This document shows positions 34,727 through 42,963 of a stretch of DNA of 64,000 nucleotides, one piece after another. The notes below the pieces were generated by a model that had not been told where the DNA came from, did no database searches, and saw nothing but the letters and a program-made list of their open reading frames with translations. This DNA comes from Fimbriimonadaceae bacterium. GTDB taxonomy: Bacteria > Armatimonadota > Fimbriimonadia > Fimbriimonadales > Fimbriimonadaceae. The DNA lies in the NCBI GenBank assembly GCA_026129685.1, contig JAHCHO010000009.1, forward strand, positions 1 through 64,000. Reading direction: 5' to 3'. Position 1 is the first letter of the stretch, and every line of letters starts with the position of its first letter. The translations under genes and the position numbers were made by a program.

Positions 34727-34894
34727 ATGAGCGCGCGGCAACCGCCCCCCCGACGGCGGGTCGGGGCGTGGCTTCCGATTCTCCTCCTGCTCGGCTCGAT
34801 CTACGTCTTCTGGGTCCTGCCCGCTCAGTTGGGCGAGCGACCCGTCCGAGCAGACTTCGGGAACGACACCGCCCCCACCCCGAGCAAACCATGA
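34727..34894 (+). CDS. Small single-span membrane protein, unknown
   Basis: A 55-residue protein with a basic N-terminus, one membrane helix (AWLPILLLLGSIYVFWVLP) and a short acidic tail. It follows a TATAAT box by 8 bases and its TGA overlaps the ATG of the YchF-like gene (ATGA), so it is very likely translated and coupled to it. I do not recognise the family. Confidence 0.6.
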   Translation: MSARQPPPRRRVGAWLPILLLLGSIYVFWVLPAQLGERPVRADFGNDTAPTPSKP

Positions 34895-35949
34895 ACGTCG
34901 GCCTAATCGGATTCAGTCAGTCGGGGAAGAGCACCCTCTACCGGGCCGCCGCGCGATCGCAGGCGAAAGGCGACGTCACCGCCGTTCCCGTCCCCGACCC
35001 ACGGTTCGACGCGATCGTCGCCCAGGTCAAGCCGAAGAAGATCACGCCGGCGACGGTGATCCTGCACGACAGCATCGAGGCGGCCCAAGGCGGCGCGCCC
35101 CGTCTGCTGTCCCAGCGGTTCCTCGACAGCGCGAAGAAGATGGACGTGTTGCTTCACGTCGTCCGTGCCTTCGACAGCGTCAGCGCGCCCTACCACGACA
35201 CGATCGACCCGGTTCGCGACGCGGAGGCGATCGAGGTCGAACTCGTGCTGACCGACCTCCAGATCGTCGAAAACCGGCTCGAGCGGCTGGCAAAGGCGCC
35301 GAACGCCAAGGTCCCCGGCCACCAGGACTATCTCGACAAGCACGCCTTCGAGAAGATTATCGGTCCCCTCTCGGAAGGCGAACCGCTGCGAGCCCTCGAG
35401 CTGGAAGAGCACGAGCGCCTGATCGTCAAGAACTACCAGTTCCTGACCGGCAAGCCGATGGTGGTGGCGTTCAACGTCGGGGAAGGCGACGCGGCGAACC
35501 CATCCTCCGAGGTCGTGCGCAAGATGGGGGCGTTGCGAGCGATCGGGACTCCGGCGTTCGCGATCTGCGCCCCCTTTGAGGAAGAACTGTCCCAACTCGA
35601 CCCCGCTGACCAACCGGAGTTTCTCGCGTCGATGGGCCTCACGGAGACGGCGGGGGCGAAGACGATCCGCGCGGTGTACGACTCGCTCGGCCTCATCACC
35701 TTCTACACGGCGGGCGAGAACGAAACCCGGGCGTGGCCGTTGCGGCGCGGCTCGAGCGCCCTGAAAGCCGCGGACACGATTCATTCCGATATCGCGCGGG
35801 GGTTCATTCGTGCCGAGGTGGTGCACTGGCCCGACTACGAGGCGTCCGGCTCGCTCGACGCGGCGTACCACGCGGGCAAGATGCACCTCGAGGGTAAGGA
35901 CCACGTCATCGAGGACGGGGACCTGATCCACATCCGGAACAAGACGTAG
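34891..35949 (+). CDS. YchF/OLA1-like P-loop ATPase, divergent
   Basis: A 352-residue protein with the YchF domain order: P-loop, coiled-coil insert and a C-terminal TGS-like domain (YTAGENETRAWPLRRGSSALKAA, then VIEDGDLIHI). The P-loop reads GFSQSGKST (7-15) rather than the NVGKST of YchF, the switch region has no DxAG motif, and the specificity motif is NVGE, which in YchF relatives favours ATP. It is therefore a paralogue rather than the standard ychF gene. It is coupled to a small membrane protein just upstream and convergent with nadA. Confidence 0.78.
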   Translation: MNVGLIGFSQSGKSTLYRAAARSQAKGDVTAVPVPDPRFDAIVAQVKPKKITPATVILHDSIEAAQGGAPRLLSQRFLDSAKKMDVLLHVVRAFDSVSAPYHDTIDPVRDAEAIEVELVLTDLQIVENRLERLAKAPNAKVPGHQDYLDKHAFEKIIGPLSEGEPLRALELEEHERLIVKNYQFLTGKPMVVAFNVGEGDAANPSSEVVRKMGALRAIGTPAFAICAPFEEELSQLDPADQPEFLASMGLTETAGAKTIRAVYDSLGLITFYTAGENETRAWPLRRGSSALKAADTIHSDIARGFIRAEVVHWPDYEASGSLDAAYHAGKMHLEGKDHVIEDGDLIHIRNKT

Positions 35950-35952
35950 CGG

Positions 35953-37044
35953 CTAGGCCACCCGCAGCATCTGCTCCAGGGCCAACCGGGCGAAGACGGC
36001 GGTGCGCTCGGGCACTTGAACGCGGTTCACGATTCGGCCTTCCGCGAGGTTCTCCATCGCCCAGCAAAGGAAGCTGGGGTGAATCCGGTACATCGTCGAG
36101 CAGGGACAAATCTGTTCGTCCAGACAGACGATCGTCTGGTCGGGATGCTCCTTGGCGAGGCGGCTGACGAGGTTGATCTCGGTGCCGATCGCCCAGGCGC
36201 TGCCGGGCGTGGCCGCCTCGACCGATTTGAGGATGAACTCGGTGGAGCCGTTGAGGTCCGCCGCTTGTACCACTTCCAGCGCGCACTCGGGGTGAACCAG
36301 CACGCGCACGTTCGGGTGCTTGGCCCTCGCCGCCGCGATCTGCGCGACGGTGAACCGCGCGTGCACCGAGCAGTGCCCCTTCCACAGCAGGAACTTCGCC
36401 TCGCGAATCCGCTCCGGCGTGTTGCCGCCGAGGGGCTTGAAGGGGTCCCAGACGACCATGTCGCGGACGGGGTCGAACCCCAGCCGCACGCCGGAGTTGC
36501 GTCCGAGGTGCTGGTCCGGGAAGAAGAGCACCTTGTCGCCCCGTCCCAGCGCCCAGGAGACGGCGGCGGGGGCGTTCGTCGAGGTGCAGACGGTGCCGCC
36601 GTGCTCTCCGACGAACCCCTTGAGGTTGGCGGCGGAATTGATGTAGGTGACGGGAACGATCCGTGACACGTCCGTCACGCTCGCCAGCTCGCTCCAGCAC
36701 TTCTTGACCTGGAACAGGTTCGCCATGTCGGCCATCGAGCAGCCGGCCGCAAGGTTGGGCAGGATGACCGCCTGATGGTCGGGGGTCAGAATGTCGGCGC
36801 TTTCCGCCATAAAGTGGACGCCGCAGAACACGATGGCTTGGGCGTCCGGATGACGCTGGGCGTCCTTGGCGAGCTTGTAGCTGTCGCCGCGATAGTCGGC
36901 GTGGGCGATGATCTCGTCGCGTTGGTAATGGTGGCCGAGCACGACGACCTTGTCTCCCAGGGCGCGCTTGGCGGCCTGGATGCGGTCGTGCGCCTCTTGA
37001 TCGCTCAGCGCGGCGTATTCGGGAGGAAGCGGCGTTTGGTACAC
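35953..37044 (-). CDS. nadA: Quinolinate synthase NadA
   Basis: A 363-residue 4Fe-4S enzyme that condenses iminoaspartate and dihydroxyacetone phosphate to quinolinate in NAD synthesis. HHYQRDEIIAHADYRGDS, AAGCSMADMAN and CPCSTMYRIHP are family motifs carrying cluster cysteines. GTG start at 37044; a TATACT box ends 8 bases before it. nadB and nadC are not in the window. Length and motifs are normal. Confidence 0.95.
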   Translation of the reverse strand: MYQTPLPPEYAALSDQEAHDRIQAAKRALGDKVVVLGHHYQRDEIIAHADYRGDSYKLAKDAQRHPDAQAIVFCGVHFMAESADILTPDHQAVILPNLAAGCSMADMANLFQVKKCWSELASVTDVSRIVPVTYINSAANLKGFVGEHGGTVCTSTNAPAAVSWALGRGDKVLFFPDQHLGRNSGVRLGFDPVRDMVVWDPFKPLGGNTPERIREAKFLLWKGHCSVHARFTVAQIAAARAKHPNVRVLVHPECALEVVQAADLNGSTEFILKSVEAATPGSAWAIGTEINLVSRLAKEHPDQTIVCLDEQICPCSTMYRIHPSFLCWAMENLAEGRIVNRVQVPERTAVFARLALEQMLRVA

Positions 37045-37052
37045 CTACCCAA

Positions 37053-37058
37053 AGTATA
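37053..37058 (-). promoter_or_regulatory. -10 box of nadA
   Basis: TATACT on the - strand, ending 8 bases before the GTG start. There is no convincing Shine-Dalgarno sequence, so the transcript is probably leaderless or nearly so. Confidence 0.45.
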
Positions 37059-37061
37059 CGT

Positions 37062-37307
37062 TCGCGTCGCTACGACCGCCCGCTGCCGAACTCGAGTCTT
37101 GCGCCGGGCGAACGGGCCAATGTTCCTCAGCTCCGCGCGTCCGCTCGGCTTGCAGGCATTGACCCCGAAGAGGGAAAGAATCCTCTCCTGCCGAAGTTCG
37201 AGGCGGATCCCACCGCCAAAGGGGACGGGTTCGCGAAGTTGCGGGGCGTGTACTTCGGGACGGACGCGGGCGACGTCGTCCTTGCCTGGTTTCGAGTCGT
37301 CGAGTGA
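37062..37307 (+). pseudogene. 3' remnant of an unidentified gene
   Basis: A frame without any usable start codon encodes about 80 residues ending GVYFGTDAGDVVLAWFRVVE before a TGA. Codon use is strongly GC-biased at third positions like real genes here, and the sequence looks like a folded C-terminus (charged then beta-rich). It sits between divergent nadA and the PepSY gene. It is probably the tail of a truncated gene; the family was not recognised. Confidence 0.35.
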
Positions 37308-37327
37308 CGACTCGGTTGGAGAACGAC

Positions 37328-38224
37328 ATGCCTATTCACGCTTGGATGATCACGGCGGCGCTGGCGTTCGGGCCGGGAGTCGGGACCGCCTCGGACGGCG
37401 CTCGCGAGGCGGCGTCCGGGTTTCTGGCCCTCCTGGGGCTCGGCCCGGTGCCCGCCGACGCTCGGGTCGAGACGGACGCCGCGCTAGGCCATGTCATGCT
37501 CTCGTCCAACGACTGGTGGCTTGTGATCCCGACGGATACCATGCAAGTCTTTCTGTACCACCGCACGGATCGGGTGACGGCGCGGACCCACGTCACCACC
37601 GCCCATCCGCGCGGCACGCCGCGGGTGACGACGGAGGCCCAGGCCCGAGAGCGGTTCGTGCCGCTGGCGCGGCGCCTGGGGGTGCCCGCGGACTGGGCGC
37701 TCACGGCGGTCCGGGTGAAGCCGGATCGCCCGCGCGAGGAAGGCTCGGCCTGGGAGGACACCTGCGGCTCGGTGGATCTCTCGTTCGAAGATCGCCCGCA
37801 CGGGTTGCCCTACCTGACGATGCACAACTACGCCGTCTTCGAATTTGACCCCTTGGACGGGGTGTTGCTGGATTGCACGATCCGTCGCGACGCGAAGGTG
37901 GAACCTTCCGTGCGGAAGATCACGAAAGAGCGGGCCCGCGAGATCGCGATCGAGACCTACGGGCGAGACGCGGCGCGCATTCCCGCCTACGTGAACGCGG
38001 CGCCCGTCGTCTCCGTCCGCGAAGGCTACGCGGTGCACCAGCGCTTTGGGAGCCCGGTCCCGCGCCGTCGCCTGAATCCGGCCCGCCTGGCGTACACGGT
38101 TCATTTCGACGACGGCGTTTTCGACAAGCCGATGCTTCCCACGACGCACATCACGGTGGACGCGGAAACGGGCGAGATCGTCTGGCGCAGTTACGTCAAG
38201 CCGGGGGCGTATCGAGGTGGCTAG
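37328..38224 (+). CDS. Secreted PepSY-like protein
   Basis: A 298-residue exported protein (signal about 1-19) with a C-terminal PepSY-like repeat: ITKERAREIAIETYG, then ITVDAETGEIVWRSY. Such domains inhibit peptidases or act in envelope assembly. The ATG at 37328 is chosen over 37304 because a GGAG site lies 7 bases before it. The TAG stop shares CTAG (38221-38224) with the stop of the convergent hslU gene. Confidence 0.65.
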   Translation: MPIHAWMITAALAFGPGVGTASDGAREAASGFLALLGLGPVPADARVETDAALGHVMLSSNDWWLVIPTDTMQVFLYHRTDRVTARTHVTTAHPRGTPRVTTEAQARERFVPLARRLGVPADWALTAVRVKPDRPREEGSAWEDTCGSVDLSFEDRPHGLPYLTMHNYAVFEFDPLDGVLLDCTIRRDAKVEPSVRKITKERAREIAIETYGRDAARIPAYVNAAPVVSVREGYAVHQRFGSPVPRRRLNPARLAYTVHFDDGVFDKPMLPTTHITVDAETGEIVWRSYVKPGAYRGG

Positions 38225-39615
38225 AGCACCTTCTGGCTGCGTTCGAGGTCGTCCACGAGCGGGCGCAGCTTGTCGCGGACGAACGACACGTCGATCGTGA
38301 CCGCGTCGGGGCCGCCGGGCGCCTCGAACAACACGTCCTCCAAGAGCTTCTCCATGAGGGTGTGCAGTCGCCGCGCCCCGATGTTCTCCGTCTTGGCGTT
38401 CACCTCCGTCGCGAGGAACGCCACCTCGTCGAGCGCCGCCTGCTCGAACGTAATGCGAACCCCGTCCGCCCGGAGGAGCTTCTCGTACTGCTTGGTCAGG
38501 GCGTTCTTGGGCTCGGTCAGAATGCGACGGAAGTCCTCCTCGTTGAGCGACTCGAGCACCACGCGGATGGGAAGACGCCCCTGCAGTTCGGGGATCAGGT
38601 CGGACGGCTTCGAGATATGGAAGGCGCCGGCCGCGACGAACAGAATGTGGTCGGTCCGCACCGGGCCGAACTTGGTCTGCACGGTCGCCCCTTCGATGAT
38701 CGGCAACAGGTCGCGTTGGACGCCCTCGCGGGAGACGTCGGGTCCCGAGCCGCCGGACTTGCCCGCCACCTTGTCAATCTCGTCGAGGAACACGATGCCC
38801 GTCTGCTCGGCGCGCTCGAAGGCGTCGCGGTGGACCCCGTGCTTGTCCACCATCTTGCCCGCCTCCTCAAGGGTGAGGATCGGTTTTGCTTCCGCCACGG
38901 TGACCTTGCGCACCAGGCGGCGGTTCTGGAACATGCCGCTGGGATGGGCCATATCGAGCCCCATCTCCTCCACTCCCTGGGCGCTGAACACCTGGACGAA
39001 CGGGTTCTGCGCCTCTTCGGTCTCGACCTCGACTAGCCGCCCGTCGAAGTCGCCCGCCAGCAGTTTTGCGCGGATCACGGAACGTCGGTCCTCGCGCAGC
39101 CGCTCCTCGGCCTCGTAGTCCACATCATCGTCCTCGTCGCCGGACGGCTCGACGGTGAGGAACGGACGCCACGGTCGGGTGACGCTCGGTTCGTCGTCGA
39201 GCAACTCGACCAGCCGCTCGATCGCGCGGCGTTCCGCTTCTTCGCGAACCTCTTCCGTGCGCTCCCGTTCCACCAGGCGGACGGCGACGCCGACGAGGTC
39301 GCGGATAATCGAGTCCACGTCGCGGCCGACATAGCCGACCTCGGTGAACTTGGTCGCCTCGACCTTGATGAACGGCGCGCGCGCGAACTGGGCCATCCGG
39401 CGGGCGATCTCGGTCTTGCCGACCCCCGTCGGGCCGATCATGAGGATGTTCTTGGGGAGCACGTCGTCGCGCTCCGCCTCGGGCAGGCGAAGGCGACGGT
39501 ACCGGTTACGTAGGGCGATCGCCACCGCCTTTTTCGCCGCCGCCTGACCGATGATGTAGCGGTCGAGTTCGGCGACGATTTGGCGGGGAGTCAGCTCCTC
39601 GATGGGAAGGCTCAT
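38221..39615 (-). CDS. hslU: HslU, ATPase subunit of the HslUV protease
   Basis: A 464-residue AAA+ ATPase. It begins LTPRQIVAELDRYIIGQ, has Walker A GPTGVGKTE and Walker B IVFLDEIDK, an acidic insert domain and the C-terminal arginine-rich sensor-2 region. HslU unfolds proteins for the HslV peptidase. hslV normally lies next to it, but none is seen here, so it is encoded elsewhere or missing. A TACCCT box ends 7 bases before the ATG. Upstream lies the small UGA-containing gene. Confidence 0.95.
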   Translation of the reverse strand: MSLPIEELTPRQIVAELDRYIIGQAAAKKAVAIALRNRYRRLRLPEAERDDVLPKNILMIGPTGVGKTEIARRMAQFARAPFIKVEATKFTEVGYVGRDVDSIIRDLVGVAVRLVERERTEEVREEAERRAIERLVELLDDEPSVTRPWRPFLTVEPSGDEDDDVDYEAEERLREDRRSVIRAKLLAGDFDGRLVEVETEEAQNPFVQVFSAQGVEEMGLDMAHPSGMFQNRRLVRKVTVAEAKPILTLEEAGKMVDKHGVHRDAFERAEQTGIVFLDEIDKVAGKSGGSGPDVSREGVQRDLLPIIEGATVQTKFGPVRTDHILFVAAGAFHISKPSDLIPELQGRLPIRVVLESLNEEDFRRILTEPKNALTKQYEKLLRADGVRITFEQAALDEVAFLATEVNAKTENIGARRLHTLMEKLLEDVLFEAPGGPDAVTIDVSFVRDKLRPLVDDLERSQKVL

Positions 39616-39640
39616 CCCCCTGAGGGTACCTGCGGGGCCC

Positions 39641-39817
39641 TCACTTGCCCGCGCCGATCGCGATGAGGAGGCCGGTGATCGCGCCCAGGGACACCGGCAA
39701 CGCCGGTATGTGGCACGAGGCTCAGGTGGCGCCCGCGCCCTTGAGGACCAGGTGGTAGGCGAAGCCGATCGCCGCCCCTACCACCGCACCGACGACCGCC
39801 TTGAATATGGGATTCAT
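39641..39817 (-). CDS. Small two-helix membrane protein with in-frame UGA: candidate selenoprotein
   Basis: From the ATG at 39817 the frame reads 31 codons (MNPIFKAVVGAVVGAAIGFA opening helix), meets TGA (39724-39722) as codon 32, then continues 26 more codons to a TGA at 39641. The part after the first TGA is coding-like: ASCHIPALPVSLGAITGLLI, a second helix. Together they resemble the two-helix DUF6132-like family, where a Gly/Ser-Cys-x-Ile/Thr turn joins the helices; here the turn would be T-U-A-S-C-H-I-P, a UxxC redox motif. A hairpin 20 bases after the TGA fits the bacterial SECIS rule. No selA/B/C gene is in the window. Alternatives: a nonsense mutation, or a real 31-residue peptide. 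Confidence 0.5.
39693..39707 (-). promoter_or_regulatory. SECIS-like hairpin after in-frame UGA
   Basis: On the - strand ACCGGC-GTT-GCCGGT is a 6-base stem with a 3-base loop; one or two more weaker pairs extend it. The loop starts 20 bases after the UGA at 39724-39722 and begins with G. Known bacterial SECIS elements have a stem of 4-16 pairs, a loop of 3-14 bases with G in its first two positions, and 16-37 bases between UGA and loop. The fit is to that rule only; no family alignment backs it. Confidence 0.4.
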
Positions 39818-39861
39818 GGGATGTACTAGTCCGAGAAGAGGCAGTTGGTTTCAAGAAGGGT

Positions 39862-41730
39862 TCAACGATCCGCCGCGAGTTGACGGGCGCTACCGAACCG
39901 GAGGGTGAACTCGACCTGGCCGTCGCTGTGCCGCGATTCGAAGGCGACGCCCAAGCCTTGGAGCAAACGGATCATCTTCGGGTTGTCCTCGTCCACGTAG
40001 GCGAGGAGACCGCGCCACTTGGCGGCTTGGGCCGCCTCTACCATCGAGAGCATCAACTCTCGCCCGATGCCCTGCCGTTGCCAATCGTCCCGCACCGCCA
40101 TCGCGACCTCGGCGAAGCCGGTCGCCTCGTTCGCATAGTAACGGGCCACCCCAATGATGCGTTCGCCTGTCTCGTCGTCGCGGTGGGTCGCGACCATCGC
40201 CATCTGCCGGTTGTAGTCGATGTTGACGAGGTCGCGGAAGGTGGCGTTCGAGAGCGATCGGAGGGTGCTGGAGAAGCGGTGTCGCTTCGACTCGTCGCTG
40301 AGCGAGTAGAAGTGTCCCTTCAGGAGTTGCTCGTCGGTCGGCAGGATCGGGCGAACGGTGAGCGTCTCCCCGTTCTTGGCGACGATGGTGCGGACGAACT
40401 CCTCGGGGTAGCGATGGTCCACCGAGGGCTGTTCCTCGGGGATGTAGCCTAGGCGCTTGGCCTCGGACAGGAGCCGGTCGCGGAAAGAGGGATGGGCGAC
40501 CCGGATCAGGTTCAGGGCGCGCTCCCGGATGGATTTGCCGTGCAGGTAGGCCACGCCGAACTCGGTCACGACGTAGTGGACGTCGCCGCGCGAGGTGACG
40601 ACGCCGGCGTGGGGGAGCAGTTGGGAGACGATGCGACTGGCCTTCCCGTTCTGGGCGGTCGAGGGGAGGGCGATGATCGGTTTGCCGCCCTTGCTTCGCG
40701 CCGCGCCGCGCACAAAGTCAACCTGCCCGCCGATGCCGCTGAAGAACTGCTCGCCGATCGAGTCGCTGACGACCTGGCCCGTGAGGTCCACCTCGATCGC
40801 GCTGTTGATCGCGACCATGCGCTCGTTCTGGGCGATCACGAAGGGGTCGTTGGCGAATTCGGTCGGGACGAAGTCGAAGAACGCGTTGTTGTCGACGTAC
40901 CGGTAAAGGCGGTCGGTGCCGATGCAGAAGGTGCACACCACCTTCTTGGGCCGGAAGGTCTTTTTGCGGCCGTTGACGTTCCCCCGTTCGATGGCGGCGA
41001 TGAGTCCATCGGTGAACATCTCGGTGTGGATGCCGAGGTCGTTCTTTTCAGCGATCGCCGCCATGACCGCGTTGGGGATGCGCCCGATTCCGGTCTGAAT
41101 CGTCGCGCCGTCCTCGATGAGGGACGCGATGTGGCGGGCGATCTCCCGGCTCGTTTCGTCGGTCGCGGCGGGCGGGTGCTCGATCATCGGGCGGTCGACG
41201 TCCACCAAGTGGTCGATCTCGTCCACATGGAGGAAGCTGTCGCCGAGGGTGCGCGGCATCCGGGGGTTCACCTCGGCGATCACGGTCCGGGCGTATTTGC
41301 AGGCCGCCATCCCGATGTCGACGCTGACGCCGAGGGAGCAGAATCCGTGTTCGTCGGGAGGGCTGACCGCCACCATCGCGACGTCGATCGGGATTTGGCC
41401 GTTCCGGAACATGGACGGCAGTTCGTGAAGGAACACGGGCAGGTAGTCGGCGCGGCGCTTCTGAACGGCTTCCCGGGTGTTCGGGCCGACGAAGAAGGCG
41501 ACGTGCCGAAAGCTCTCGGCGTATTGCTCGTCCACGTAGGGGGCGGCGCCGAAGGTGATCAGGTGCACGACCTCGACGGCACGAAGCTCGTCCTTGCGAC
41601 GCACGAGCGCTTCGCACAGGACCTCCGGTTGGCCGCAGTTCGAGCCGATGTAGACCCGATCGCCGCTCCGAACCGCCCGCACGGCGACGTCGGCCGTTAG
41701 GAACTTCGCGCGCAGGCGGTCGACGTTCAC
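39862..41730 (-). CDS. Acetyl-CoA hydrolase/transferase (Cat1-like) fused to GNAT acetyltransferase
   Basis: A 622-residue fusion. The first 440 residues are a class I CoA-transferase (succinyl-CoA/4-hydroxybutyrate CoA-transferase type) with VYIGSNCGQPE near the start, GIGRIPNAV and the catalytic Glu in GIHTEMFTDG. The last 150 residues are a GNAT N-acetyltransferase with the acetyl-CoA loop RQGIGRELM and an AYVDEDNPKMIRLL helix. This fusion is known in Proteobacteria and may couple acyl-CoA pools to protein acetylation. It precedes the BON protein on the - strand by one base. Confidence 0.85.
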   Translation of the reverse strand: MNVDRLRAKFLTADVAVRAVRSGDRVYIGSNCGQPEVLCEALVRRKDELRAVEVVHLITFGAAPYVDEQYAESFRHVAFFVGPNTREAVQKRRADYLPVFLHELPSMFRNGQIPIDVAMVAVSPPDEHGFCSLGVSVDIGMAACKYARTVIAEVNPRMPRTLGDSFLHVDEIDHLVDVDRPMIEHPPAATDETSREIARHIASLIEDGATIQTGIGRIPNAVMAAIAEKNDLGIHTEMFTDGLIAAIERGNVNGRKKTFRPKKVVCTFCIGTDRLYRYVDNNAFFDFVPTEFANDPFVIAQNERMVAINSAIEVDLTGQVVSDSIGEQFFSGIGGQVDFVRGAARSKGGKPIIALPSTAQNGKASRIVSQLLPHAGVVTSRGDVHYVVTEFGVAYLHGKSIRERALNLIRVAHPSFRDRLLSEAKRLGYIPEEQPSVDHRYPEEFVRTIVAKNGETLTVRPILPTDEQLLKGHFYSLSDESKRHRFSSTLRSLSNATFRDLVNIDYNRQMAMVATHRDDETGERIIGVARYYANEATGFAEVAMAVRDDWQRQGIGRELMLSMVEAAQAAKWRGLLAYVDEDNPKMIRLLQGLGVAFESRHSDGQVEFTLRFGSARQLAADR

Positions 41731-41731
41731 G

Positions 41732-41977
41732 TCACGTCCGGCAGATCACGTCGATCGACACGTCGCGCACGCCGGGCTGCTGCCGCAAGAGGCGCGCGAT
41801 GCGCTCGACCTCTTCCTTCAGGTCGCTGAACTCGCTGCCCCGGTAGGCCGACACGACGCCGCGCAGGTACAGGACCCCGTGAAGGCAACGCAGATCGGCG
41901 CGGGTGATGTCGATGTGGTGCTTCGTGAAGTACTTGCGGGCGTTGCGGGTCACGCCCACGTCTTTCGGATCGGCCAT
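41732..41977 (-). CDS. BON-domain-like small protein
   Basis: An 81-residue protein with the alpha-beta pattern of BON domains: residues 19-81 contain HIDITRADLRCLHGVLYL and then a helix-strand ending DVSIDVICR. No signal peptide, so cytoplasmic. A GGAGG site lies 9 bases before the ATG, and a TACAAT box further up would give a leadered mRNA. It is one base upstream of the CoA-transferase/GNAT gene, so co-transcription is likely. Confidence 0.7.
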   Translation of the reverse strand: MADPKDVGVTRNARKYFTKHHIDITRADLRCLHGVLYLRGVVSAYRGSEFSDLKEEVERIARLLRQQPGVRDVSIDVICRT

Positions 41978-42030
41978 GCGAACAAACCTCCGGCCCGATT
42001 GTAGCCCGGCGCGCCGCCCTACGCGTCCCC

Positions 42031-42813
42031 TTAGCGGAACCGCCAGACGATCTTCGCCGCGGCGTTCTTGATCGCGCTCGCCTTGTAGACCTTGGTGTGG
42101 CCGTCCGCGAACACGACGGGGGTCACGCCGCCGTCGTTGCCGTCTCGCTGGTAAAGGCAGTAGATCGGCTTGAGGCGGGCGGGAGGAAGGCTCGAAAGCT
42201 CCCTAACAAGGTCGCGGTCGCTCACCAGGGGCGGGCTGAGTTTGGGATCGGGAAGGTAGGTTTCGCCGTTGTAGGGGCTGAACACGTAGCCCCGATACTT
42301 GGCGGCAAGCGGCCCGTGCGGGGTGGTGGCGAACAGACCGATCCGGGCGCTCTCCTCGGCGCGGGAGAAGTTCACCGCCGTCGTGAAGCCCTCGCATCCC
42401 AAGGTATCCGCTTGACCCTCGACGCAACCGGCGGACGTGACGTCCACCGCCGTGGCGCCGTTGTAGCCGATGTTCTGGCGGTTCCGGGTGTCCCAACCGT
42501 CCGCGTATTCGCCGTCCGTGCCGGGCGCCTTGAAAAGATCCTTGCTCGTGACGTAGGGCAGCACCATCGGCGACCAGATCTGGCGCTTGGTCGAGTCCAG
42601 AGGGTAGATGGTGGCCGGCACGAAGTAGTCGTCGTAGTCCCCTGCGTACATCATCACCGAGGCGGCCAGTTGTCGAGCCTGGGAGACGGCGGTGATCTTC
42701 CGCGCAGACTCCTTCGCTTGGGCGAACACCGGGAAGAGGATGGCGGCGAGGATCGCGATGATCGCGATAACGACGAGGAGTTCGATCAGCGTGAAAGCGC
42801 GGCGCGTGAACAT
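42031..42813 (-). CDS. Type IV pilin-like (DUF1559-style) protein
   Basis: A 260-residue protein whose N-terminus FTLIELLVVIAIIAILAAI is a prepilin signal-helix with the cleavage site before Phe; the following LFPVFAQAKESARK is typical of Armatimonadota. The globular part ends VVFADGHTKVYK, the H-x-DG region seen in such pseudopilins. It is exported and may form part of a secretion or pilus system. The ATG at 42813 is chosen from the prepilin motif; a GAGG site lies before it. TACAAT (42897-42892) gives a leader of about 70 bases. Confidence 0.88.
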   Translation of the reverse strand: MFTRRAFTLIELLVVIAIIAILAAILFPVFAQAKESARKITAVSQARQLAASVMMYAGDYDDYFVPATIYPLDSTKRQIWSPMVLPYVTSKDLFKAPGTDGEYADGWDTRNRQNIGYNGATAVDVTSAGCVEGQADTLGCEGFTTAVNFSRAEESARIGLFATTPHGPLAAKYRGYVFSPYNGETYLPDPKLSPPLVSDRDLVRELSSLPPARLKPIYCLYQRDGNDGGVTPVVFADGHTKVYKASAIKNAAAKIVWRFR

Positions 42814-42891
42814 TGGCGGAACCTCATCCGGACACAAGTCCCCCCGACCGGCCCCCGGGGCGGTTCGACGAGACCCGACCATTGTACGACC

Positions 42892-42952
42892 GTGTACGCC
42901 TTCGCGTGCCTGAAATCCTCGCGAACGCGACGAATGAAACGTCTGCTACAAT
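42892..42952. promoter_or_regulatory. Divergent -10 boxes for the pilin-like gene and mntR
   Basis: TACAAT on the - strand (42897-42892) would serve the pilin gene with an mRNA leader of about 70 bases. TACAAT on the + strand (42947-42952) lies 11 bases before the mntR ATG. Neither has an obvious -35 box. MntR-type palindromes were not recognised. Confidence 0.45.
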
Positions 42953-42963
42953 TCTTTACGACG

